A stretch of 37,984 nucleotides of DNA from JAYEIA01 sp964472505 (lineage in GTDB: Bacteria > Bacteroidota > Bacteroidia > Bacteroidales > JAADGE01). The notes under the pieces were generated by a model, which had not been told where the DNA came from, searched no databases, and saw nothing but the letters and a program-made list of their open reading frames with translations. The position numbers and the translations under genes were made by a program. Positions 25,195-33,038 of the stretch are shown here, one piece after another; the first letter of the stretch is position 1, and every line of letters begins with the position of its first letter. The stretch spans positions 1 through 37,984 of the forward strand of contig CAYYQW010000035.1 of the NCBI GenBank assembly GCA_964472505.1, given 5' to 3'.

Positions 25195-26445
25195 TTAATC
25201 TTCCAAACTGTGAACAATCATACCACTTCTAAGCTTAGGCTCAAACCAAGTTACTTTGGGCGGCATAATCATATCGTTGTCGGCTATATCCATAAGTTGT
25301 TCCATAGATACGGGATACAGTGCAAAAGCCGCTTTCATTTCGCCGCTGTCCACACGTTTTTTCAACTCACCCAAACCGCGAATTCCGCCTACAAATTCAA
25401 TGCGGTCAGAACGACGCAAGTCTTTAATATTGAGAACCGGGTCAAGTATGCTTTTAGTCAAAATCGTAACGTCCAAAACATCAATCGGATCACTTTCATC
25501 AAATGTGTGTTCTTTTGCGGTAAGTTTATACCAGCTGCCGCCAAGATACATACCGAATGTATGCAGTTTATTGGGCTTATATACTTGTTCGCCCATTTCC
25601 TCTACAATAAAATCATCCTTAAGTTTAACAACAAAATCAGCTTCGGAATATCCGTTCAGGTCTTTTACCACACGGTTGTAGTCAATAATTGTAAGCTGTG
25701 AAGCCGGGAAATTAACCGACAGAAAGTAATTATATTCTTCATCGCCGGTATGATTGGGGTTGTTTTTTTGTTTTTCTTTACCTACCAGAGCCGCAGCTGC
25801 TGTTCGGTGATGTCCGTCAGCAACATATTTGCAGGGTATTTCTTTTTGGAAGATGCTTTCGATTTGTTCTACGGTTTCGGCATCATCAATAATCCACAGT
25901 TGATGGCGTACATCGTCATCGGGAGTGATGTCGTAAACCGGTTCGGCTTTTACTTTTTTAGCTACAATCTCGTCAATTTTAGCATTATCACGATAAGTAA
26001 AAAATACGGGGCCGGCATTGATTCCGGTTACGCGCACGTGGTTCATTCGATCCTCTTCTTTGTCGGGACGAGTTAATTCGTGTTTCTTAATGATTCCGTT
26101 CATATAATCATCCACACCGGAGCAAGCTACCAAACCGTATTGAATTTTATTGTTCATGGTTTGTGCATAAACGTAAAAAGCTTTTTTATCTTCCTGAATA
26201 AAAACACCGGTTTTGACAAAATTCTCGAAGTTTTCTTTTGCTTTATTGTAAACAGCTTCGGAATGAATGTCAATATCTTCGGGAAGATCAATTTCCGGTT
26301 TATTAATGTGGTAGAATGAATAAGGATTTCCTTTTGCTTCCTGTCGGGCTTCTTCGGAGTTCAAAACATCGTAAGGTTTAGAAATGACCTTATCGGCCAA
26401 TTTCGGTTCCGGCCTAAGCCCTTTAAAAGGTTTTAATATTGCCAT
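25195..26445 (-). CDS. DUF1015 family protein
   Basis: This 416-residue soluble protein has the standard DUF1015 start (MAILKPFKGLRPEPKLADKV, then SKPYDVLN). The conserved GxVAxSGVDDY-like block, CKYVADGHHRTAAA and the C-terminal AFALYPVSMEQLMDIAD segment also match. The DGHHR motif resembles ParB/Srx-type nucleases/kinases, and some related proteins are serine kinases. A role linked to serine metabolism would fit its frequent location beside serC and serA in Bacteroidota. Here it is near them but separated by a plus-strand gene. Its start is only 17 bp from the start proposed for that divergent gene. Confidence 0.9.
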   Translation of the reverse strand: MAILKPFKGLRPEPKLADKVISKPYDVLNSEEARQEAKGNPYSFYHINKPEIDLPEDIDIHSEAVYNKAKENFENFVKTGVFIQEDKKAFYVYAQTMNNKIQYGLVACSGVDDYMNGIIKKHELTRPDKEEDRMNHVRVTGINAGPVFFTYRDNAKIDEIVAKKVKAEPVYDITPDDDVRHQLWIIDDAETVEQIESIFQKEIPCKYVADGHHRTAAAALVGKEKQKNNPNHTGDEEYNYFLSVNFPASQLTIIDYNRVVKDLNGYSEADFVVKLKDDFIVEEMGEQVYKPNKLHTFGMYLGGSWYKLTAKEHTFDESDPIDVLDVTILTKSILDPVLNIKDLRRSDRIEFVGGIRGLGELKKRVDSGEMKAAFALYPVSMEQLMDIADNDMIMPPKVTWFEPKLRSGMIVHSLED

Positions 26446-26462
26446 AAATAGAGTATTTTTGA

Positions 26463-27647
26463 ATGTTTATATTTTTTCACAAATTTAATAAAAAATTTAA
26501 AATTTCCGTTGTGCTTTATAATAGTTTTTTTCGACTTCTAATCTGTGTATTTTTTCTTGCACAAGGCTTTGTAACAGCAAATTTACAAGCTCAAAATCCG
26601 TATAATAATTTATTATATAATTCTGCGGATACAAACAGCTGCGACATACCGTTTATTGAATTTCAAAACATGAATTTCTTTAAAAATTTTGAATCTTTCG
26701 GCAAATTTGCCAAAGGCTATACGCTTTTTGGTTATTATGCTCAGGCTAAGGCGCATTTTAAAATTACAAAAGATATAAAGTTAAGCGGAGGTGTTCATCT
26801 TCAAAAATATTTTGGAAATAAAGGTTTTAAACGTATTGAACCGGTTTACACACTCTTATGGAAGCCGAATAAAAATTTCTCACTGCAATTCGGAACCATA
26901 GAGCCGGCAGAATCCGGAATATCCGATATTTTATATCATAATGAAATACATTTAAACGAAAAACCCATAAACGGCTTCTCGATCGCATATCACAAAGAAA
27001 AAATTCAAAGCACCACATGGCTGCAGTGGGATGATTATATTTTTTGGGACAGCCCCTATCCTGAAGTATTTACCGCAGCAAGTGTAAATCGCTTGAACTT
27101 TTTTAACAGCGGCGGCCATAAACTTATCGGAAGGTTTGAATTCACAGCAAAACACACCGGCGGCCAAATCAACCGTACCGAAGCCTCGGTTGTAACAGTG
27201 CTGAACGGATTCCTGGCCGCAGACTATGAATTTAAGCCCAATACGTACTCAAAATTGCAAGTTTTTGCCGGCTACACGCCGTCCTTAAATCTTGCACCTC
27301 AAAAGAAAATGCTCTATAATTCGGGGCACGGATTTACTTCGGGAGCTCATGCCGCAATACAATCGTACCGCTTTGGCTTGAGTTATTGGTATTCTCACAA
27401 ATGGTTTTCGGGGGACGGAAATCCGCTGTACAGTAATATGTCTCGGCATGTTGAGGGCTACGGACAGGAAAAACGTGCATTGCTGATCGGCCATTTTTTC
27501 AAGCGCTTCATTATCTCCGAGCAAATATATGCCGCTTTGACTTCTGATGCATATTTCGATTTTTATAACCACATGTTGGCCTACAGTTATGGCTTTTTTA
27601 TGGAAATTCGTTTGCAAAAAGAAATTCCTACATTTAAGTTGCAATAA
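26463..27647 (+). CDS. Exported protein, probable outer-membrane beta-barrel
   Basis: This 394-codon frame has a signal peptide (FRLLICVFFLAQGFVTANLQAQ). The mature part has many alternating aromatic/polar strands (for example GYTLFGYYAQAKAHFKI, YRFGLSYWYSHKWF) and a C-terminal strand-like end, as in outer-membrane barrels. I recognise no named family. The Met at 26463 gives a long 20-residue basic n-region. A GTG at 26511 would give a more normal signal peptide, and the promoter must then lie within or at the DUF1015 gene start. It sits on the opposite strand between serA and DUF1015, two genes that are usually adjacent, so it may be an insertion into that locus. Confidence 0.75.
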   Translation: MFIFFHKFNKKFKISVVLYNSFFRLLICVFFLAQGFVTANLQAQNPYNNLLYNSADTNSCDIPFIEFQNMNFFKNFESFGKFAKGYTLFGYYAQAKAHFKITKDIKLSGGVHLQKYFGNKGFKRIEPVYTLLWKPNKNFSLQFGTIEPAESGISDILYHNEIHLNEKPINGFSIAYHKEKIQSTTWLQWDDYIFWDSPYPEVFTAASVNRLNFFNSGGHKLIGRFEFTAKHTGGQINRTEASVVTVLNGFLAADYEFKPNTYSKLQVFAGYTPSLNLAPQKKMLYNSGHGFTSGAHAAIQSYRFGLSYWYSHKWFSGDGNPLYSNMSRHVEGYGQEKRALLIGHFFKRFIISEQIYAALTSDAYFDFYNHMLAYSYGFFMEIRLQKEIPTFKLQ

Positions 27648-27683
27648 AAAAGGTACCGTTCACCCAAGAAAACGGCACCTTCG
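27647..27683. terminator. Bidirectional intrinsic terminator between convergent genes
   Basis: AAGGTACCGTT (27650-27660) pairs with AACGGCACCTT (27671-27681), apart from one A-C mismatch. The arms are flanked by an A-run on the left and a TCG end on the right. It lies between the 3' ends of the barrel protein gene (plus) and serA (minus), so it can serve both. Confidence 0.7.
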
Positions 27684-27711
27684 TCAAAAAGTTTAATTTT
27701 ATAATTAGGTG

Positions 27712-28629
27712 TTAATTGACTTTATAAGTCGTATCACCTTTTTCTATGAAATTGACAATTTGTTGCGCTGCTGCAACACCGGCATTAATATTTGCTTCGG
27801 CTGTTTGAGCTCCCATTTTTTTGGGGGTGAAGAATGTACGATCGGCAAATTCTTTTTCCAACAGCTCTCGATTATCGGGGGCAATATCCGAAATGTAGCT
27901 AAAGTCTGTACGGTCTTTTAAAAGCTTTTCCAAATCGCTTTCGTGTACCACTTCTTTTCGAGCCGTATTGACTAATACAGCATTTTCGGGCATGGCAGAC
28001 AATAGCTTGTAGTTAATTGACTCTTTGGTCTGCTCGTTGGCCGGAATGTGCAAAGAAACGTATTGGCATTTGGAGTACAATTCTTCTGCCGAGTTCAAGG
28101 CTTTTACACCGTCTTTTTCAATGGTTTCTTTGTCCACATAGGCATCATAAGCACATACTTCCATTCCGAATCCTTTGGCAATGCGAGCCACATTAAGGCC
28201 TACGTTTCCGTATGCATGAATCCCGAGTGTTTTTTCTTTAAGCTCGGTCCCGGGTTTGCCGTTGAATTTTCCGCGTGCCAAGAAGACCATCATTCCGAAT
28301 GCCAATTCGGCAACGGCATTGGAATTCTGTCCCGGTGTATTCATTACGGTAATGTCTTTTTGGGCGGCAGCCGCGGTGTCCACATTATCAAAGCCGGCTC
28401 CGGCTCTTACAATGATTTTTAATTTTTCAGCTTTGTCTATTACATCGGCTGTAATTTTATCGCTTCTTATAATAAGAGCTTCCGCCGATTTCACGGCTTC
28501 AATAAGATCAGCTTTATCGGTATATTTTTCCAATAATGCAAATTCGTAACCGGCTTTTTGTGCAATATCACGAATTTGGCTAACTGCATCCGGATGAAAG
28601 GGTTTTTCGGTTGCTACTAATAATTTCAT
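27712..28629 (-). CDS. serA: D-3-phosphoglycerate dehydrogenase, short form with Lys in place of the catalytic His
   Basis: This enzyme oxidises 3-phosphoglycerate to 3-phosphohydroxypyruvate, the first step of serine synthesis. The 305-residue chain has the two-domain D-2-hydroxyacid dehydrogenase fold without the C-terminal ACT domain, so serine feedback through ACT is absent. Visible motifs are VRAGAGFDNVD (74-84), the NAD-binding LGIHAYGNVGLNVA (135-148) and NTARKEVVHE with Arg224. Where most relatives have the catalytic His (TPHxGA), this protein reads TPKKMGAQTAEA (268-279). That matches the lysine-bearing (type IIIK) enzymes described from Entamoeba and Bacteroides. It follows serC by 46 bp on the minus strand, so the pair forms an operon. 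Confidence 0.93.
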   Translation of the reverse strand: MKLLVATEKPFHPDAVSQIRDIAQKAGYEFALLEKYTDKADLIEAVKSAEALIIRSDKITADVIDKAEKLKIIVRAGAGFDNVDTAAAAQKDITVMNTPGQNSNAVAELAFGMMVFLARGKFNGKPGTELKEKTLGIHAYGNVGLNVARIAKGFGMEVCAYDAYVDKETIEKDGVKALNSAEELYSKCQYVSLHIPANEQTKESINYKLLSAMPENAVLVNTARKEVVHESDLEKLLKDRTDFSYISDIAPDNRELLEKEFADRTFFTPKKMGAQTAEANINAGVAAAQQIVNFIEKGDTTYKVN

Positions 28630-28675
28630 ATCATTATTTTTATATTATCATAAATTTATTTAATCGTAAACGGCA

Positions 28676-29740
28676 TTATTTAGCATATTTGTTTTCAAAA
28701 TCTTTCATGGCATCAACCATAACTTGTACACTTTCAAGCGGAAGAGCATTGTACATGGAAGCTCTGAAACCGCCTACGGAACGGTGTCCTTTAATTCCCA
28801 ACATACCTTTAGATGTACAATAGCTTACAAAGTCGGCTTCTAATTCTTTGTATTTATCTTGCATAACAAAGCAAACGTTCATTACCGAACGGTCTTCTTT
28901 GGCAACCGTTCCTTTAAATAATGGGTTACGATCTATTTCATTATACAACAAACCGGATTTTTCGGCATTGCGTTTTTGCATGCCTTTCACGCCACCGTTT
29001 GCTTTTACCCATTTCATGGTTTGCAGTGCGGTGAAAATCGGAATCACCGGCGGAGTATTAAACATGGAGTTTTTACTGATGTGTGTTCGGTAATCCAACA
29101 TGGTTGGAATTTCACGATCTGCTTTTCCCAAAAGATCTTCGCGAACCACAACAAAAGTGAGTCCCGAGGGAGCCAGATTTTTCTGTGCACCACCGTAGAT
29201 AAGCCCGTATTTGGAAACATCAACCGGACGACTGAAGATATCCGAAGACATATCGGCAACAGTAGGTACACCGTAATCTTTGTCTGTTTTGTATTGCGTT
29301 CCCATAACGGTATTATTACTTGTAATGTGAATATAATCCGCATCTTTGGGTACATCAAAATCTTTTGGTATTGAGAACCGGTCTTCACCTTTTATTTCAA
29401 TTACTTCGCCAAAAAGTTTTGCCTCGGCCACTGCATTTTTGCTCCAACGCCCGGTATTTACATATACGGCTTTATTTTTCAATAAGTTATAAGGAGCCAT
29501 GGCAAATTGCATGCTGGCGCCGCCCTGTAAGAACAAAACGCTGTAGCCTTCGGGTATGTTCAGTAATTCTTTGAACAGTTCCACGGCCTCATTCATTACG
29601 GCATCAAATTCTTTTGTACGGTGCGATATCGAAGCCAAAGACACACCGCTTCCGGCGAACTCTTTGAGTGCTTTGATTGTTTCTTCAATTGCGGAATCAG
29701 GTAAAATAGAAGGGCCTGCATAAAAGTTATGTTTTTTCAT
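28676..29740 (-). CDS. serC: Phosphoserine aminotransferase
   Basis: This PLP enzyme converts 3-phosphohydroxypyruvate and glutamate to phosphoserine and 2-oxoglutarate, the second step of serine synthesis. The 354 residues start with KHNFYAGPSILPDSAIEE and contain FLQGGASMQFAMAP (70-83). ADMSSDIFSRPVDVSKY precedes the PLP lysine in GLIYGGAQKNLAPSG (Lys187). GHRSVGGFRASMYNALP lies near the C-terminus. Length and motifs are standard. It is first in the serC-serA operon, divergent from the PorE-like gene with about 180 bp between the starts for both promoters. Confidence 0.97.
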   Translation of the reverse strand: MKKHNFYAGPSILPDSAIEETIKALKEFAGSGVSLASISHRTKEFDAVMNEAVELFKELLNIPEGYSVLFLQGGASMQFAMAPYNLLKNKAVYVNTGRWSKNAVAEAKLFGEVIEIKGEDRFSIPKDFDVPKDADYIHITSNNTVMGTQYKTDKDYGVPTVADMSSDIFSRPVDVSKYGLIYGGAQKNLAPSGLTFVVVREDLLGKADREIPTMLDYRTHISKNSMFNTPPVIPIFTALQTMKWVKANGGVKGMQKRNAEKSGLLYNEIDRNPLFKGTVAKEDRSVMNVCFVMQDKYKELEADFVSYCTSKGMLGIKGHRSVGGFRASMYNALPLESVQVMVDAMKDFENKYAK

Positions 29741-29923
29741 ATTTAATATTTTTAATTATTTATGTTTTGTACAAAGTTGCAAATTATTTTGATATTAAAT
29801 AAGTGTTTTTTATGATTTTTGTCAGATGTTGAGCAACTCATCAAAATTTTTATTATGTGACATACAAAGTAAGTACATTTATGATTAGGTTTTGTATCTT
29901 ATAAACAATTAACAGCAAACCGT

Positions 29924-32425
29924 ATGAAATATTTATCAGTACTCCTGCTTATAACTGTATTTTACACAAACACTAATGCCCAAAAGCCGGAAGAACGAGC
30001 TTTTTTGTTCATGGAAAACAAAAATTACACTGCAGCTCAACAGATATACGACTCACTCCTTTATAAAAAACCGGCCAAAATCGAATATCTGTATTTATCT
30101 GCCATTTGCGATTTTGAGCTAAAACAGGAAAATTCAGCTATTGATAAATTCGGCAAAGTCTTAAATAGTATTCCGAGCGAATCACGAACCGATGATCAAG
30201 CCCTGCAGGTAAAACTGATGATGGCCAAAGCTTATCATAACATATATCTTTTTGACAAGGCCGTTTCAATATACGATGAAATTTTAGAAACCGGAAAAAC
30301 AAGCATCTCAGGGGAAGATATAAAAACCCTCAAACAAAATGCCAAAAATGCCAAAGAACTCATGCAGGATTTCAAACAGATTATGGTTACAAAGCTTTCC
30401 ATAATAAATTCGGAATTTGATGATCACACCCCTATTCCGGCTGAAGGCGGCAATATTATATTTTTTACTTCAAAACGAAAAGGCGGCACGGGAAATAAGC
30501 TCAGTCCGGAAGGTAAATATTATGAAGATATTTATGTGTGGAATAAAAATTTAGGCCTTCGATCCAAACCTTATAATATTGGGCCACCTATTAATACGGA
30601 AATGCATGAAGCCACAGCCGGTGTATCGCACGACGGAAAAACTTTATTTATATATAAAGCTAATAAAAAAACAGCCGGTGATTTGTATATCAGCACACTG
30701 GAGGATACGGTTTGGTCTGAGCCTCAAGTTCTGGGCAAAACAATTAATAAACGAAACAACCGACAACAACATGCAGCCTTATCAGCTGACGGAAATACGC
30801 TGTACTTTTCAAGTAATTATCGGAAAGGAAAAGGCGGTTACGATATTTGGATTTCCCAAAAACAAGAAGACGGAAGTTGGGGCGAACCGATAAATGCTTC
30901 GTTCAATACCGAGCATGATGAGGGCGCGCCTTTTATTATGCAAGGCGATAAAACACTGTTTTTTAGCTCTAAAGGCTATAAAGGAATGGGTGGCTATGAT
31001 GTTTTTAAAACAGTAAAATCCGCAGACAATACTTGGTCTGATCCTGAAAATATTGGTTTTCCGCTGAACACTACAGGTGATGATATTTTTTATTTTCCGG
31101 CCGGAAATGAAAATATTGCTTACTTTACGCGCAGAGACGGGGGCAGTTCAAACATTTATAAAGCTCAACTTTACGGTGAACAAGAGGAATACCTGATTGT
31201 AAAAGGAACAGTAAAAGAAAACGAATCCGAATTTAAAAATTACCGTATTATCAAAGAAGTAAAAGATACGGTGTTTTGCGAAGGCAAAGTCTTTATGGCC
31301 GGTATGAGTCATTTGGTATATAAAGATAGTGTTTACAATATTAGCTTTGAAGACTCACTTGTAAAAACTGAGAAATATACTGTTCCGCATGATGCTCAAA
31401 TAAACGTGTGGAACATGGACAACAAGGCATATTCAGATGTTTATAAAACTAACTCGGATGCCGGAGATTACCAATTTTTGCTTCTTCCCGACAAGGGATA
31501 CAAAATTGTATATGAAAACGAAGGCTTACTTTTTGATACAAAAGACATCAAAACCCATAACAATAAATCCGTAATAAGCTATGATGCGGTATTGCATGAT
31601 GTAAATAAAGCCAATTTACGAAAAACTAAACTTTTGTCTTTTCGTAACAACGAAGCAATAATTGACCGTTTTGGTAAAGCAGAAATGGAACTGACCGAAG
31701 AATACCTGAACAAATATCCGCAATTGATGATTGACTTTTCCGGCCCAAAATACAAGGAAGCAAAAATTGAAACAAGCAACGGCCCGATACAGTTGAAAGA
31801 TTATTTAACGGAAAAAGGGATATCCGAAAACAGAATTTACACTCAACTCTCAACAGACAGCATAGCTGAAAACCGGCTGCAATATACCCTATTTAACCAA
31901 GTGCTTTTGGCTGATTTAGAAGACGAAAAAAAGCTGATCCAAGACAGCATTGAAGCAGAAGAAGAAGAAGAAGAAGAAGAAAAAGATATACTACATATCG
32001 AAATTGAAAATGTTTATTTCGCTTTTGAAGGCAGTAAATTAAATAAGCCCGAAACAACAGACAGGCTTGCCGAATATCTAAAAAACAACCCGCAAGCAAA
32101 AATAATCATTTTAGGCTATACCGACGGAGTTGGCTCTGAAGTTTACAATAAAAAACTTTCTCGCCGAAGAGCCGAGCATGTTCAAAACTTACTTATAAAT
32201 GGCGGAGCTCTGAAAGAGCAAACGGAAATTTTAGCCTGTGGAGAAAATAATCCCATAAGCTTCAATCTCATCAGCGGACAATGGAAAGAAGCTTCAAAAA
32301 AATATAACAGAAGGGTCGAATTTAGAGTTATCAGGCAGGGGAAAAAGCCAATTAGAATTATTCAAATGCAAAACATACCCGATGAATACAAAAACCCGGA
32401 TTATGATCCAAGTTACGAAGGTTGA
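29924..32425 (+). CDS. PorE-like TPR/beta-propeller/OmpA-domain envelope protein
   Basis: This 833-residue exported protein has a signal peptide (MKYLSVLLLITVFYTNTNAQ). TPR-like helices follow (about 20-150, FMENKNYTAAQQIYDSLLY). PD40 propeller repeats run from about 165 to 425 (TLYFSSNYRKGKGGYDIW, LFFSSKGYKGMGGYDVF). Next comes a middle region of beta structure, a pure Glu tract near 680-688 encoded by a GAA repeat, and a C-terminal OmpA-like domain (about 690-808). The OmpA part contains ILGYTDGVGSEVYNKKLSRRRAEHV, which should bind peptidoglycan. The order TPR, propeller, OmpA is that of PorE, a type IX secretion accessory protein, but related OmpA proteins of unknown role share it. There is no lipobox, unlike PorE. 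The presence of a sorting-domain protein at 4796-7054 implies that the cell has this secretion system. Confidence 0.8.
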   Translation: MKYLSVLLLITVFYTNTNAQKPEERAFLFMENKNYTAAQQIYDSLLYKKPAKIEYLYLSAICDFELKQENSAIDKFGKVLNSIPSESRTDDQALQVKLMMAKAYHNIYLFDKAVSIYDEILETGKTSISGEDIKTLKQNAKNAKELMQDFKQIMVTKLSIINSEFDDHTPIPAEGGNIIFFTSKRKGGTGNKLSPEGKYYEDIYVWNKNLGLRSKPYNIGPPINTEMHEATAGVSHDGKTLFIYKANKKTAGDLYISTLEDTVWSEPQVLGKTINKRNNRQQHAALSADGNTLYFSSNYRKGKGGYDIWISQKQEDGSWGEPINASFNTEHDEGAPFIMQGDKTLFFSSKGYKGMGGYDVFKTVKSADNTWSDPENIGFPLNTTGDDIFYFPAGNENIAYFTRRDGGSSNIYKAQLYGEQEEYLIVKGTVKENESEFKNYRIIKEVKDTVFCEGKVFMAGMSHLVYKDSVYNISFEDSLVKTEKYTVPHDAQINVWNMDNKAYSDVYKTNSDAGDYQFLLLPDKGYKIVYENEGLLFDTKDIKTHNNKSVISYDAVLHDVNKANLRKTKLLSFRNNEAIIDRFGKAEMELTEEYLNKYPQLMIDFSGPKYKEAKIETSNGPIQLKDYLTEKGISENRIYTQLSTDSIAENRLQYTLFNQVLLADLEDEKKLIQDSIEAEEEEEEEEKDILHIEIENVYFAFEGSKLNKPETTDRLAEYLKNNPQAKIIILGYTDGVGSEVYNKKLSRRRAEHVQNLLINGGALKEQTEILACGENNPISFNLISGQWKEASKKYNRRVEFRVIRQGKKPIRIIQMQNIPDEYKNPDYDPSYEG

Positions 32426-32545
32426 AGCCCGAATACAATAAATACTAATAATCAACAAGTTACAAAATAACTACATAAGCAAAAATCAAATCTGTTTTTA
32501 CTCAAATCAGAATTATCTAAAAAACAGTAATTAAGCGCATAAAAA

Positions 32546-32577
32546 CTTGGTGTTTTTAAAAAACTGTTGTAATATTG
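32546..32577 (+). promoter_or_regulatory. Possible Bacteroidota-type promoter of the L19 gene
   Basis: CTTGG (32546-32550) and TAATATTG (32570-32577) are about 20 bp apart. They approximate the Bacteroidota -33 TTTG and -7 TAnnTTTG elements. Transcription would begin near 32584, leaving about 38 nt of leader before the start codon at 32622. The match is approximate. Confidence 0.35.
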
Positions 32578-32621
32578 CATCCGCAATTTTGAGAAAGAAA
32601 TCATACAAAATTTTTTTAACG

Positions 32622-32963
32622 ATGGACTTAATAAAGGCTGCAGAGCAGAAACACGTAAAAGAGCACAATTATCCCGATTTTAAAGCCGGAGACACAATCA
32701 CGGTTACACTAAAAATTAAAGAGGGAACCAAAGAACGATTGCAGGATTTCAGAGGCGTTGTACTTCAACGTAAAGGATCCGGCATAACCCAAACATTTAC
32801 GGTAAGAAAACTTTCATACGGCACCGGTGTTGAGCGAATATTTCCGCTTCATTCTCCGGCCATTGAAGAGATTAAGCTTAACAAAGCCGGAAAAGTAAGA
32901 CGTTCCAGAATTTATTACCTCAGAAAACTGAAAGGTAAAAAAGCCCGAATAAAAGAAAAATAG
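32622..32963 (+). CDS. rplS: 50S ribosomal protein L19
   Basis: L19 is a large-subunit protein at the interface with the small subunit. The 113-residue protein beginning MDLIKAAEQKHVKEH at 32622 has the family blocks PDFKAGDTITVTLKIKEG, ERLQDFRGVVLQRKGSG, TFTVRKLSYGTGVERIFPLH and KAGKVRRSRIYYLRKLKGKKARI. An in-frame Met at 32547 would add 25 non-conserved residues over the likely promoter, so I reject it. It stands alone between the PorE-like gene and a convergent sensor gene, with a strong terminator behind it. Confidence 0.98.
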   Translation: MDLIKAAEQKHVKEHNYPDFKAGDTITVTLKIKEGTKERLQDFRGVVLQRKGSGITQTFTVRKLSYGTGVERIFPLHSPAIEEIKLNKAGKVRRSRIYYLRKLKGKKARIKEK

Positions 32964-32980
32964 ATATCAACTCTATTCGT

Positions 32981-33014
32981 AAAAAAAAGCATCTTCAAAA
33001 GAGATGCTTTTTTT
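32981..33014. terminator. Strong bidirectional intrinsic terminator
   Basis: An A-run followed by GCATCT, a short loop, AGATGC and a long T-run forms a perfect stem with U-tracts on both strands. It lies between the convergent rplS and sensor genes and should end both transcripts. Confidence 0.93.
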
Positions 33015-33038
33015 TGTGTAGTGTTTTCTTTACAGCTG

